Below, in pieces: positions 26,439 through 35,860 of a stretch of 64,000 nt of DNA. Origin of the DNA: Saprospiraceae bacterium (GTDB lineage Bacteria; Bacteroidota; Bacteroidia; Chitinophagales; Saprospiraceae); NCBI GenBank assembly GCA_027488135.1, contig JAIYCH010000022.1, forward strand, positions 62,001 to 126,000. Reading direction: 5' to 3'. Below the pieces are notes generated by a model, which was not told where the DNA came from, searched no databases, and was given only the letters and a program-made list of their open reading frames with translations. The number at the start of each line of letters is the position of its first letter. The first letter of the stretch is position 1. The position numbers were made by a program, and so were the translations under genes.

Positions 26439-28757
26439 ATGATATATTCAAGTTCCAAAAGCATCATTTTGATGCTTTTGGCTTTTTTCTCATTACAACA
26501 AATGACTGCCCAGACGAATCAAATGATTCGAGGGACAGTAAAAGATAAATGGAGCGGGAAACCTCTTGCCGGAACTTATCTGGTGCTTGATAATGGCACA
26601 AAAGGGGTAACCACCGATTCAGCCGGACGCTTTAGAATGGGTAATATTCAAGCTGGCAGGCATTACTTGTCTTGTTTTCTAACAGGTTACTCAACCTGGG
26701 TATCCCCCGATTTATGGATTGAATCAGGAAAAGAAACTGTTTTAGACATTATTTTAGAAGAATTACATACCGACCTTCCTGAAATCGTCCTGAATGGCGA
26801 ATCTTTACCTCGACAAAGCATTGTACAGTTAAATCTGCTTTCTCAGGAAATGACCTTAAGATACCCTGCTACATTTTATGACCCTGCACGATTAGCCTCA
26901 GCTATGCCCGGAGTAACTAATGATAATGACCAGGCAAATGGCTTAATCATTCGAAATTTTTCTCCCAATGGCGTCAATTGGAGATTATGGGGCGCAGAAA
27001 TAATAAATCCAAATCATACCGCTAACGCAGGAACTTTCTCTGACAGGGTAACAGGTAACGCAGGTGGAGTGAGTATGATTAGTATGCAGTTACTTGACAA
27101 TACCGCCTTTTATTCCGGTCTGCCTCCTGTTTCTTATGGAAATGCCGGAAGTGGAACCTTGGATATGAGTTTAAGATCAGGCAACACTGAAAATAGAGAA
27201 TATACCATTCAGGCTGGTTTGATTGGCATAGACCTGGCCACAGAAGGACCTCTCGGGAAAGCAGGTTCAGGTGCCAGCTATTTAGTCAATTACCGATATT
27301 CAACCATCGGACTTTTACAAAGAATGGGCTTAGAGCTGGGAGATGAAGCTATTGAGTTTCAAGACCTGTCTATGAATCTTTCTCTGCCTCTTAAAAAGGG
27401 CTCCTTACAGTTATTTGGTATTTTAGGAAGTAGTAGTAACCGGTTTTCAGGAAGTGCAGACAGTACCTCCTGGGTAAGTGAAAAAGATCCTTTTTCTATA
27501 GATTTCACCTCCTCAAATCGCATTTTTGGCGCGCGATATCTTAATGGTGCGCTATCTTCTACCTGGGTCTATTCGTCGGGTCAATTTTTGAGAGAAGCCA
27601 GTCCTTTAGTATCTAATCATCCCATTTTCTCTTCTTCCTATGATTATTGGCAACCCGAAAAATTAAGCGGTGATACCAGATTTACTAAGACCTTAAACGG
27701 TAATATTGATTTTCTCACCGGACTGAATCTTACCTACAATAAACAAATAAGAACACTCACAGAGGCTGCTTTTTCAAATGACGGACTTATGTCTGGTCTT
27801 CAAATAGCACCATATATCGGATTTCAATATCAAAAAGGAAAATGGCAGAGCACCTTAGGTATTCATTCTCTCTATTTTACCTGGAATAATAGCTTCTCAG
27901 CTGAACCTCGTTTGGAACTTACCAGAAAGTTATCCAAACAAACGTCCATGAGTTTTACCTTAGGGAAAAGCAGTCAATTACAACCTGTTCAGGTCTATAT
28001 TGGAACAGGATATGATCAAAATAAAAATCTTGACTTTACTAAATTATGGCAGGGTTCTTTAACCTTTAAAAAGGTCAGAAATACCGAGGTTTGGAGTGCC
28101 CAGTTTTATGGCAGCCTTATAAACAAAGTACCCATCAGCGCCAATGCGGCTAACGCATTTTCCGCGCTTAATGTGTTGGAAGAAATAATTAATTTTCCGC
28201 TGGTTAGTGAGGGTCGTGCCTTCCAGTTCGGAACTTCTCTTCAAAATAGAGTCTATTGGAAAAATGGATTCTACAGCTTAATTAATTTTAACATTGGCCA
28301 GCTTAAATACCTTGGCAGTGATAATATATGGAGAGAGGGACGATTTAATCATCAATATCTGCTGAACGCTACCGTTGGAAAGGAATGGAGTGGTACAGAA
28401 CGAAAGGGTAAATTAAGACAATTTGGAATTAATGCAAGATTCGTTGCCAGAGGCGGATTCCGGGAAATGTCTATCGACCTGGATGCCTCAAAGACCGTCG
28501 GCAATAGTGTGTTTTCTATGAAAAATGGGTTCGATCAGGTACTTGATGACTATGTGCGTTTAGACCTTAGGATATACAGGAAATGGAACGCAGCCAGAAG
28601 AAGTAACATGCTTTCTCTCGATATTCAAAATGCAAGCAACGAAAATCATATCGTTTATAATTATTACGATAGGGTACAACAAAAGATTTTAGGAAAAAAA
28701 CAATTGGGTATCATACCTATTTTAAGCTATAGGGTGAATTTTACTACAAAAAAATAA
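26439..28757 (+). CDS. TonB-type outer-membrane barrel with CarboxypepD_reg domain
   Basis: 772 aa with a signal peptide (1-24, ...QMTAQ). Residues about 28-108 are a carboxypeptidase-regulatory-like domain (IRGTVKDKWSGKPLAGTYLVLDNGTKGVTTDSAG is its core). A plug-like region follows (SAMPGVTNDNDQANGLIIRNFSPNGVNWRLWG, about 150-182), then strand-rich barrel to the end. The plug lacks an obvious TonB box, so TonB dependence is assumed from the family. It follows the TIM-barrel gene by 20 bases, suggesting an operon that imports and converts one substrate. Confidence 0.88.
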   Translation: MIYSSSKSIILMLLAFFSLQQMTAQTNQMIRGTVKDKWSGKPLAGTYLVLDNGTKGVTTDSAGRFRMGNIQAGRHYLSCFLTGYSTWVSPDLWIESGKETVLDIILEELHTDLPEIVLNGESLPRQSIVQLNLLSQEMTLRYPATFYDPARLASAMPGVTNDNDQANGLIIRNFSPNGVNWRLWGAEIINPNHTANAGTFSDRVTGNAGGVSMISMQLLDNTAFYSGLPPVSYGNAGSGTLDMSLRSGNTENREYTIQAGLIGIDLATEGPLGKAGSGASYLVNYRYSTIGLLQRMGLELGDEAIEFQDLSMNLSLPLKKGSLQLFGILGSSSNRFSGSADSTSWVSEKDPFSIDFTSSNRIFGARYLNGALSSTWVYSSGQFLREASPLVSNHPIFSSSYDYWQPEKLSGDTRFTKTLNGNIDFLTGLNLTYNKQIRTLTEAAFSNDGLMSGLQIAPYIGFQYQKGKWQSTLGIHSLYFTWNNSFSAEPRLELTRKLSKQTSMSFTLGKSSQLQPVQVYIGTGYDQNKNLDFTKLWQGSLTFKKVRNTEVWSAQFYGSLINKVPISANAANAFSALNVLEEIINFPLVSEGRAFQFGTSLQNRVYWKNGFYSLINFNIGQLKYLGSDNIWREGRFNHQYLLNATVGKEWSGTERKGKLRQFGINARFVARGGFREMSIDLDASKTVGNSVFSMKNGFDQVLDDYVRLDLRIYRKWNAARRSNMLSLDIQNASNENHIVYNYYDRVQQKILGKKQLGIIPILSYRVNFTTKK

Positions 28758-28821
28758 GGTTTTGACCCAAAATAAACTAATTTGTAAAAAATTTGATTGA
28801 TTTTTCAAATCCTGTTCAACG

Positions 28822-29205
28822 ATGTCCCCAATTCAAAAAAACATATATTTTGTTATTTCAGGCCTTTTTCTTCTTTTCGCTATTGTCCAGTGGAATGACC
28901 CAGATCCATTAATCTGGATTCTTTTCTACGACGTTATGTCTTTAATTTACATCCTTATGGCTATTAAAAATAAGTTTGCATTTTATCTGGCTATCGTTAT
29001 GTCTATCATCTGTTTGGTAAGCATGGCAGTGATTTTACCTGAAATATTTCAATGGATGAAGGATGGAATGCCAAGTATAGTCCAATCTATGAAGGCCGAA
29101 ATACCAACCATTGAATATACCAGGGAGTTTTTAGGCCTCCTTTTATGTCTCATAGCTTGTATATGGGTTATACGCGTTCATAAAACAACTATTATTAATA
29201 ACTAA
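28822..29205 (+). CDS. TMEM220-family membrane protein
   Basis: 127 aa with four hydrophobic segments (about 8-24, 31-47, 52-72, 99-119). The signature IVQWNDPDPLIWILFYDVMS (about 21-40) matches the small transmembrane protein 220 family found in bacteria and animals. No activity is known. It lies between the barrel gene and a Tat-type isomerase-like gene on the same strand (9-base gap to the latter). Confidence 0.88.
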   Translation: MSPIQKNIYFVISGLFLLFAIVQWNDPDPLIWILFYDVMSLIYILMAIKNKFAFYLAIVMSIICLVSMAVILPEIFQWMKDGMPSIVQSMKAEIPTIEYTREFLGLLLCLIACIWVIRVHKTTIINN

Positions 29206-29214
29206 TTTTTTATC

Positions 29215-30093
29215 ATGGATAGAAGGAATTTTCTCAATCTAGGCGCAGGTGCTTTACTCACTTCTTTGATTATCAAATCAAATACAGCTTTTCCACTGCC
29301 TAAAAAAGTGAAGGATATTGGTATACAACTTTATACCCTACGCGACTTGTTAGCTAAAGATCTGGAAGGCACCCTAAAGAAAGTTTCCGATATAGGCTAT
29401 CGGAATATTGAACTTTTTGGTTACGGCGAAGGGAAATATTTTGGTAAATCCGTGAGTGAAATGAGAAAAATGACCGATGACATGGGCCTGAATGTGGTTA
29501 GTGCTCATTATCTTTCTGGTCAAGGTAGCAACGCTTGGGGAACTCCTGTTAATCAATGGGAAAAAGCAGTAGAAGATGCGGCTAAAATGGGGCAGAAATA
29601 TATGGCAGTAGCTTTTTTGATGCCTAATGAAAGGAAAGCCATAACTGATTACAATAAAGTAGCCGATATATTGAACAAAGCAGGTGAAATTTCTTCAAAA
29701 TACGGCATTACCATGGCTTATCATAACCATGACTTCGAATTTATTCCTCTCGATGGCCAAATACCTATGGACGTGCTTTTGAAAAATACGTCAGCTGATC
29801 TGGTAAAATTTGAACTTGATATTTACTGGATAAAAAAAGCAGGGCTGGATCCCATTCAATTTTTTAAACAAAATAAAGGGCGGGTTCCCCTTTGGCATAT
29901 AAAAGATATGGAAAAAGACTCCGGCGATTTTGCTCCTGTCGGTGATGGCGTTATCGATTGGACGACCATTTTTCAGGAAGAAAAAACAGCTGGATTGACA
30001 CATTTTTTCGTTGAGCAGGATAACCATAAATACGGCACCCCACTTGGAAATATTGAAAAAAGTCTTAAATGGCTTCGTTCTTTTGATTATTGA
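29215..30093 (+). CDS. Exported sugar phosphate isomerase/epimerase-like protein (Tat-type signal)
   Basis: 292 aa. The N-terminus MDRRNFLNLGAGALLTSL has a twin-arginine motif (RRNFL) followed by a hydrophobic stretch, so the folded protein is probably exported by Tat. The mature part is a xylose-isomerase-like TIM barrel: IGIQLYTLRD, VSDIGYRNIELFGYG, AYHNHDFEF with likely metal ligands, VKFELDIYWIKKAG, and LWHIKDMEKDSG with FFVEQDNHK near the end. Such periplasmic members are common in Bacteroidota sugar catabolism. It ends 5 bases before the exonuclease gene. Confidence 0.88.
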   Translation: MDRRNFLNLGAGALLTSLIIKSNTAFPLPKKVKDIGIQLYTLRDLLAKDLEGTLKKVSDIGYRNIELFGYGEGKYFGKSVSEMRKMTDDMGLNVVSAHYLSGQGSNAWGTPVNQWEKAVEDAAKMGQKYMAVAFLMPNERKAITDYNKVADILNKAGEISSKYGITMAYHNHDFEFIPLDGQIPMDVLLKNTSADLVKFELDIYWIKKAGLDPIQFFKQNKGRVPLWHIKDMEKDSGDFAPVGDGVIDWTTIFQEEKTAGLTHFFVEQDNHKYGTPLGNIEKSLKWLRSFDY

Positions 30094-30098
30094 TCGAC

Positions 30099-31097
30099 AT
30101 GAATAAAAAGGGATTATTGGTACATACTGGTTTAGGGTTATATTGCCCTAAAGCAGACGTTTACTTAGATCCCTGGAAACCTGTAAAAAAAGCAATCCTC
30201 TCCCACGGGCATGCAGACCATGCTCGCTGGGGGTCTTCTTCTTATCTTTGCACTCCCACAGCAGCTCCCGTTATTAAATATCGCCTGGGAGATATTAATC
30301 TTGAAACCTTACCCTTTGGTGAAGAAAAGTTAATCAATGGGGTCTCCTTTTCATTTCACCCCGCGGGACATATTTTAGGTTCAGCCCAAATTAAAGTGTC
30401 CTATAAAGGAGAAATTGTTGTTTTTTCTGGTGATTACAAAACAGCCAATGACGGTTTTTCCGAGGCCTTCGAACCCGTTAAATGCCATACCTTTATTACT
30501 GAATCTACTTTTGGTCTGCCTGTTTATCATTGGCAAGATCAAAAATGGGTTTTTAATGAAATGGAAGAATGGTGCAAAAACAATAGGAATAACCATCATT
30601 TAAGTATTCTTTATGGATATTCGCTGGGAAAGGCACAACGCATTTTACAAGGCCTGCCCGAAAGTGTAGGTCCCATATTTACCCATAGTACCATTGAAGC
30701 TGTATTGAATGTGATGAGAAACCAGGGTGTTTCTTTAAAAAATACCATTCCTGTAAATGAGCATTTAACCAGAGCCGACTTACTAAATGGGGTGATAATC
30801 GCCCCGCCCTCTGTGCAAAATTCCAACTGGTTGAAAAAATTTGAACCTATCCGAAATGGAGTGGTTTCTGGTTGGATGGCGCTAAGAGGCGCCCGACGAA
30901 GACGGAATGCCGATAAAGGTTTCGTGCTTAGCGATCACGCCGATTGGGAAGGTCTCAACGAGGCTATTAGCCTGACCGGGGCCGAAAATATTTTTGTAAC
31001 TCATGGATATACTGATATTTTATCAAAATGGCTGATAGATAAAGGGCTGAATGCCTATCCTTTGGAAACAAATTTCGAAGGGGATGAAGTACTTTGA
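30099..31097 (+). CDS. Ligase-associated exonuclease of the metallo-beta-lactamase fold
   Basis: 332 aa from the ATG at 30099 (an upstream TTG at 30090 overlaps the previous stop). The metal motif HGHADH (36-41) and later HPAGHILGSAQI, FSGDY and TESTFGLP are those of the beta-CASP-related nuclease branch. It belongs to the family encoded with ATP-dependent DNA ligases in the Lhr-ligase-exonuclease-PdeM DNA repair cluster. The ligase start overlaps its last 14 bases. It probably trims 3' or 5' ends before ligation; this is inference from the family. Confidence 0.9.
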   Translation: MNKKGLLVHTGLGLYCPKADVYLDPWKPVKKAILSHGHADHARWGSSSYLCTPTAAPVIKYRLGDINLETLPFGEEKLINGVSFSFHPAGHILGSAQIKVSYKGEIVVFSGDYKTANDGFSEAFEPVKCHTFITESTFGLPVYHWQDQKWVFNEMEEWCKNNRNNHHLSILYGYSLGKAQRILQGLPESVGPIFTHSTIEAVLNVMRNQGVSLKNTIPVNEHLTRADLLNGVIIAPPSVQNSNWLKKFEPIRNGVVSGWMALRGARRRRNADKGFVLSDHADWEGLNEAISLTGAENIFVTHGYTDILSKWLIDKGLNAYPLETNFEGDEVL

Positions 31098-32679
31098 AAC
31101 CCTTTTTCTTTGTTTGGAAGAAACAACCAAAACGAATGAAAAAGTAACAGCCCTCATTGATTATTTATCTTCCGTCCCCGATGAAGATAAAATGTGGATG
31201 ATTGGCATTTTCTCGGGAAGAAGGCCCAAAAGAACGGTTTCAACTAAAAATTTAAGGCGCTGGGCAGCTGAAAAAGCAGATATCCCTCTGTGGCTTTTTG
31301 AAGAATCTTATCATATTGTAGGTGACCTATCGGAAACCATCGCTCTTCTTTTACCTCCGCCCACCGTGGAAGTTCAGAAATCACTGAATGAATGGATTCA
31401 ACTGATTCTTTCTTTGGATAAAATGGAGGAAGATAAACAACGCGAATTAGTGTTTTATGCCTGGGATTCACTGAACACCTCCAGTCGTTTTATTTTTAAT
31501 AAACTAATTACCGGCGGATTTAGAGTAGGCGTTTCACAAAAATTAATGGCGAAAGCATTAGCAGAATTCACTCATATAGAACCTAATGACATTGCATTAA
31601 AGCTTATGGGCGAATGGTCGCCCCTGACGTATTCTTTCCAATCCCTTATAGAAAATGACGAGAATGAAGGTTCCCATTCCCGCCCATTTCCATTCCATTT
31701 AGCCTATGCCATAAATGAAGTGACTGATTTGAAGGGAGAGCCATCCGATTGGATAGCTGAATATAAATGGGATGGTATCAGAGGCCAGGCCATTTTTCGA
31801 AATGGACTTTATTTCCTTTGGTCCCGAGGGGAAGAATTAATAACCGATAAATTCCCCGAATTTGAGCTCCTCATCTCCAGTATTCCTCCTGGTACGGTCC
31901 TTGACGGTGAAATTCTTCCATTCAAAGATGGTTTAATCTTGCCATTTCAACACATCCAAACCAGAATAACCCGAAAAAAAATAACGCCCGCTATCCTGAA
32001 AGTAAATCCTGTGGTTTTTAGAGTGTATGATTTACTGGAATGGAAAGGAAAAGACATTCGGTCAAAGCCATTTATAGAGAGAAGAACCCTGTTAGATCAA
32101 CTCTTTGCGTCTATTGATTCCTCCCTGCACTTGCAACTTTCACCTGTCCTGCCTTTTAAGGAATTTGACGAGTTAAAAATATTAAGGGAAGGAAGTTCGG
32201 AAAATGGAAGTGAGGGACTCATGTTAAAAAATAAACATTCCACTTATTCAGCGGGAAGAAAAAAGGGTGAATGGTGGAAATGGAAAATAGATCCATTTAC
32301 AGTAGATGCTATTTTAATTTATGCACAGTCAGGCCATGGTAGAAGAGCTAATCTATATACTGATTTTACTTTTGCCGTTTATTCTCAGGGAGGCGATTTA
32401 CTCCCCTTCACTAAAGCCTATTCAGGCTTAACGGATAAAGAATTTATTGAAATAAATCAATGGATTAAAAAAAATACCCTGGAGCGATTCGGTCCAGTTC
32501 GAAAAGTTACCGCAGAACTTGTTTTTGAAATTGCTTTCGAAGGAATTCAAGAAAGTAAACGACATAAATCTGGGATAGCACTCCGTTTTCCAAGAATGGT
32601 TCGCTGGCGAAAAGATAAAGTTGTAGCTGAAGCAAATACGCTGGAAGATTTACAGCTTTTGTTGAAAAAGAGCAGATAA
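31084..32679 (+). CDS. ATP-dependent DNA ligase (LigC/LigB-type repair ligase)
   Basis: 531 aa from the ATG at 31084; the family-typical start is MKYFETLFLCLEETTKTNEK. A helical DNA-binding domain (about 1-205) precedes the adenylation domain, whose motif I is KWDGIRG (Lys228 is the AMP-bound nucleophile). Motif III/IV appears as VFRVYDLLEW and later SEGLMLKN, and motif V as KWKIDPFTVDAILIYAQ. An OB domain ends the protein. It seals nicks using ATP, independent of the NAD ligase used in replication. It overlaps the exonuclease gene by 14 bases. The usual Lhr-type helicase and PdeM genes are not here. Confidence 0.93.
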   Translation: MKYFETLFLCLEETTKTNEKVTALIDYLSSVPDEDKMWMIGIFSGRRPKRTVSTKNLRRWAAEKADIPLWLFEESYHIVGDLSETIALLLPPPTVEVQKSLNEWIQLILSLDKMEEDKQRELVFYAWDSLNTSSRFIFNKLITGGFRVGVSQKLMAKALAEFTHIEPNDIALKLMGEWSPLTYSFQSLIENDENEGSHSRPFPFHLAYAINEVTDLKGEPSDWIAEYKWDGIRGQAIFRNGLYFLWSRGEELITDKFPEFELLISSIPPGTVLDGEILPFKDGLILPFQHIQTRITRKKITPAILKVNPVVFRVYDLLEWKGKDIRSKPFIERRTLLDQLFASIDSSLHLQLSPVLPFKEFDELKILREGSSENGSEGLMLKNKHSTYSAGRKKGEWWKWKIDPFTVDAILIYAQSGHGRRANLYTDFTFAVYSQGGDLLPFTKAYSGLTDKEFIEINQWIKKNTLERFGPVRKVTAELVFEIAFEGIQESKRHKSGIALRFPRMVRWRKDKVVAEANTLEDLQLLLKKSR

Positions 32680-32685
32680 AACGCT

Positions 32686-32693
32686 TATATTCG
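32686..32693 (+). promoter_or_regulatory. -7 element variant (TATATTCG)
   Basis: TAnnTTCG, one base from consensus, 17 bases before the ATG at 32710 of the M1 peptidase. Suggests separate transcription from the ligase. Confidence 0.45.
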
Positions 32694-32709
32694 TAACAAA
32701 CCTATCCTC

Positions 32710-34299
32710 ATGAGGCATGCTAAGCATTTTCTAACCTTATCGTTTTTGCTCATTTATTTATTTGCCCAAGCGCAATTTATTCCAGGTAGATATTTCACCC
32801 AGGATATTGCTCATTATCAGTTTGCCCTTTCTTTGAATGATGCTACGGACGAATTACAAGGTGAAGCCACCATATTAGTTCGATTCAGGACTGAAACAGA
32901 TACGGTCATTCTTGATCTTTCCGATAAAATGAAGGTAACTGATATCAAAAATGACAAAGGAGTTCCCTTGAAATTTATTCACCAAAATGATTTACTTCAT
33001 ATTCTATTGCCACAAAAAGGTATAACGGGTGGCTCCATAACCCTTAAAATAAATTATCAGGGTATTCCAGAAGATGGTCTGATAATCAGTAAAAATAAAT
33101 ACGGTGACAGAACCTTTTTTGGTGATAACTGGCCAAACAGAGCTCATCAATGGCTCCCAAGTAATGATCATCCTTTAGATAAAGCAACCGTTGAATTTAT
33201 TGTTACTGCACCAGAACACTACCAGGTAGTTGGCAATGGGGAAAAAACACAGGAATATCTCAATGGCTTAGGATTTAAAACGACTCATTGGAAGGAAAAA
33301 GTACCGCTACCTACCAAGGTTATGGTCATCGGTGTAGCAAAATTTGCCGTGGAACATTCCGGTCTCGTGCAAGGAACTCCGTCGTCTGTTTACGTATTTC
33401 CCCAAAACCGAACGGAAGGTTTTTCAGACTTTAAACCATCCCTTTTAGTTTTAGACTGGTTTTCCAGAAATATAGGCCCATTTCCCTTTAGTAAATTAGC
33501 TCATGTGCAATCTAAAACACGCTGGGGTGGCATGGAAAATGCTGGCGCTATATTTTATTTTGAAAATTCTGTCAATGGTAAAAATGAAAGGGAAAGTCTT
33601 ATCGCTCATGAAACAGCCCATCAATGGTTTGGAAATTCAGCTTCAGAAGCCGATTGGCGTCATGTTTGGTTAAGTGAAGGTTTTGCCACCTATTGTACCG
33701 TCCTTTATTTGGAGGACAGATATGGTGAAGAAAGACGCATTCAAGAATTATTGTCTCAAAGAAAAACGATTATTTCCTATTTTGAAAAAATAAAAACACC
33801 CATAGTTGACCTGAATGTCAAGGACATAAATACCGTTTTGAGTACAAATACTTATCAAAAGGCAGGTTGGGTGTTACACATGTTAAGAATGAAAATAGGG
33901 GATGAACTTTTTTGGAAAGGATTAAGAACCTATTATGCAAGATTTAAGTATAGCAATGCATTAACAGAGGATTTTCAGCGTGTTATGGAAGAAATTAGCG
34001 GAATATCTCTCCAGGAATTTTTCAAACAGTGGTTCTACCAATCTGGTCATCCGCAGCTAAAGTATGACTGGAAGTGGAATGAGAGCAAAAAAGAGTTACA
34101 ACTGTCCGTTACACAACTTCAAGATTCTTTGTTTTCATTTCCGTTGGAAATTGCCATTTTGGATGCACAAAAAAACGTAGTAGAAACCTTGACGCTATAT
34201 GTTAGTGATAAAAATACCACCTTTTCAAGAAAAGTAAAGGTAAAACCGTCGTCCATTCAATTGGATCCCCGAACGAATTTATTATTTGATATAAAATAA
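32710..34299 (+). CDS. Secreted M1-family metallopeptidase (second copy)
   Basis: 529 aa with a signal peptide (about 1-21, ...FAQAQ). M1 hallmarks: GGMENAG (the GxMEN exopeptidase motif), zinc site HETAHQWFGN, and the third ligand Glu in WLSEGFATYCT. A catalytic Tyr-containing region (TYQKAGWVLHMLR) follows. It differs from the first M1 gene (22057) in having GMEN rather than GMEH and belongs to the classical aminopeptidase type. The MFS transporter gene follows after only 6 bases, so peptide or sugar uptake may be coupled with it. Confidence 0.94.
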   Translation: MRHAKHFLTLSFLLIYLFAQAQFIPGRYFTQDIAHYQFALSLNDATDELQGEATILVRFRTETDTVILDLSDKMKVTDIKNDKGVPLKFIHQNDLLHILLPQKGITGGSITLKINYQGIPEDGLIISKNKYGDRTFFGDNWPNRAHQWLPSNDHPLDKATVEFIVTAPEHYQVVGNGEKTQEYLNGLGFKTTHWKEKVPLPTKVMVIGVAKFAVEHSGLVQGTPSSVYVFPQNRTEGFSDFKPSLLVLDWFSRNIGPFPFSKLAHVQSKTRWGGMENAGAIFYFENSVNGKNERESLIAHETAHQWFGNSASEADWRHVWLSEGFATYCTVLYLEDRYGEERRIQELLSQRKTIISYFEKIKTPIVDLNVKDINTVLSTNTYQKAGWVLHMLRMKIGDELFWKGLRTYYARFKYSNALTEDFQRVMEEISGISLQEFFKQWFYQSGHPQLKYDWKWNESKKELQLSVTQLQDSLFSFPLEIAILDAQKNVVETLTLYVSDKNTTFSRKVKVKPSSIQLDPRTNLLFDIK

Positions 34300-34305
34300 A
34301 ATATC

Positions 34306-35733
34306 ATGCTAGACATTCAGAAAAAACTTAGCCCTGCTTTTTATGCCATCCTAAGTTTACCATCCACTGCTATGGGATTTGCTTTGTCTGTTCAGATTTC
34401 TGCGTTAAGCTGGATATTGAGCACTCAATACAATTTAGCTATTCATGAAATAGGATTGGTTTGGGCTGCTGGCCCCATTGCAGGTATTTTCGGACAAGTG
34501 ATCGTAGGAATGATAAGTGATGAAGTTTGGTTTTGGGGTGGAAGGCGGAGACCTTTTATACTCATTGGCGGAACACTGTCCGCACTCATGCTATTAGCTC
34601 TACCCTTTATAGGTGTTATTTCAACTGGTCTGGGATTTGAAAGTGTCGTCGGAATGGCTATTTTAATTGCCCTTACCCTCGATTTATCCATAAATATCAG
34701 TTTCAATCCGACCCGATCCATAATTGCCGATGTCACTCCTTCTGGCAATGAAAGGACAAAAGGTTACACCTGGATGCAAACTATTTCCGGCACTTTTGGC
34801 GTCGGTGCTTATGCCATTGGGGCGATTTGGGGAAATTATATGCTAATTTACGTTGGTGCCATTATTGTATTTCTTATTAGCTTTATCCCTGTATGGTTTA
34901 TAAAAGAACCAGAAAAACTGAGTGAAAAAGAGGAGGTTTTAAGTGCAACGCCAGATAAAAACAAATGGATCTCCGCACTATTTAGCATCAAGCCCCTTTG
35001 GGGATTTTTAGCATACGCACCATTGGGCATGTTTAAAAAACTAAGTGGCCAATCCCTGTCGCCCGGCATTTTAGAATTGGCCTGCCTTTTATTAACCGTA
35101 TATGGTATTTTTCAGGTACTAAAACAACCCGAAAACGAAGTAGCTAATCAACGAAGCAACGAAATAGGGTTTCAGCGAATTCTGGCAGCTCATGCCTTCA
35201 CTTGGATGGGTATTCAGACGATGTTTATTTATATGTTTGCATTTATCCAAAACAAGATGAATTTCCTTTCAGAAAATGATTTAGGTAAGGTTATTTCTCT
35301 TTCTTTTCTGCTATTAAATGCCGTTGCAGCCATTCTTCCTGCCATTTTCCTACAACCTTTGAGTGAAAAATGGGGAAAGGTTAAAATTCATTTACTAAGT
35401 ATTACAACGATGTCTCTTGGGTATCTGGGTATTTATTTCTGGGGAAATTCCCCCTTCAATCTCTATGTCATGATGTCTATTTTGGGTATCGGTTGGGCTG
35501 CAACCGTTAGTTTACCTTTTGCTATTATGTCGCAAAAGGTGGAACAAGGAAAAATGGGTAAATTTATGGGCCTTTTTAATCTGTCCGTTGTTTTACCGCA
35601 GTTAGTCAGCAGCTTGATTATTGGAGAATTTATTACCCAGGCCGAAAATAAAGGAATCATCTTCTTAATCTGTGCAGCTTGTCTGGGAATATCTGCTGTC
35701 CTATGGACTTCCGTAAAGGAACCGGTTAAATAA
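34306..35733 (+). CDS. MFS transporter, SLC45/SUT-like
   Basis: 475 aa with about 12 membrane segments. The loop between helices 2 and 3 reads GMISDEVWFWGGRRRPFILIGG, the D-x-x-x-x-R-x-G-R-R-x-P motif of the sucrose/maltose (SLC45, GPH-like) branch of the major facilitator superfamily. A longer hydrophilic loop lies at about 200-225. A disaccharide or maltodextrin substrate would fit glycogen genes elsewhere in the window, but no local gene proves it. It starts 6 bases after the M1 peptidase stop, so it is probably co-transcribed. Confidence 0.88.
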   Translation: MLDIQKKLSPAFYAILSLPSTAMGFALSVQISALSWILSTQYNLAIHEIGLVWAAGPIAGIFGQVIVGMISDEVWFWGGRRRPFILIGGTLSALMLLALPFIGVISTGLGFESVVGMAILIALTLDLSINISFNPTRSIIADVTPSGNERTKGYTWMQTISGTFGVGAYAIGAIWGNYMLIYVGAIIVFLISFIPVWFIKEPEKLSEKEEVLSATPDKNKWISALFSIKPLWGFLAYAPLGMFKKLSGQSLSPGILELACLLLTVYGIFQVLKQPENEVANQRSNEIGFQRILAAHAFTWMGIQTMFIYMFAFIQNKMNFLSENDLGKVISLSFLLLNAVAAILPAIFLQPLSEKWGKVKIHLLSITTMSLGYLGIYFWGNSPFNLYVMMSILGIGWAATVSLPFAIMSQKVEQGKMGKFMGLFNLSVVLPQLVSSLIIGEFITQAENKGIIFLICAACLGISAVLWTSVKEPVK

Positions 35734-35789
35734 AATAAATTTCTTGAAAATAGAAAGGCAACTTTAGGGTTGAATTTATTTACACAAAT

Positions 35790-35847
35790 AAAAAACGATG
35801 TGTACTTTGCCATGGAATAAGGGTATATTTCATGACAAAGTACACAT
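35790..35847 (-). terminator. Terminator of maeB (minus strand)
   Basis: A 17-bp stem (35798-35814 with 35831-35847; outer part ATGTGTACTTTG) has a 16-base loop. The single internal mismatch (C-A) seen on the plus strand becomes a U-G pair on the minus strand, and the minus strand continues into UUUUUU (35790-35795). It is therefore best read as the terminator of the minus-strand malic enzyme gene. Confidence 0.8.
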
Positions 35848-35860
35848 TTATAGATTATAA

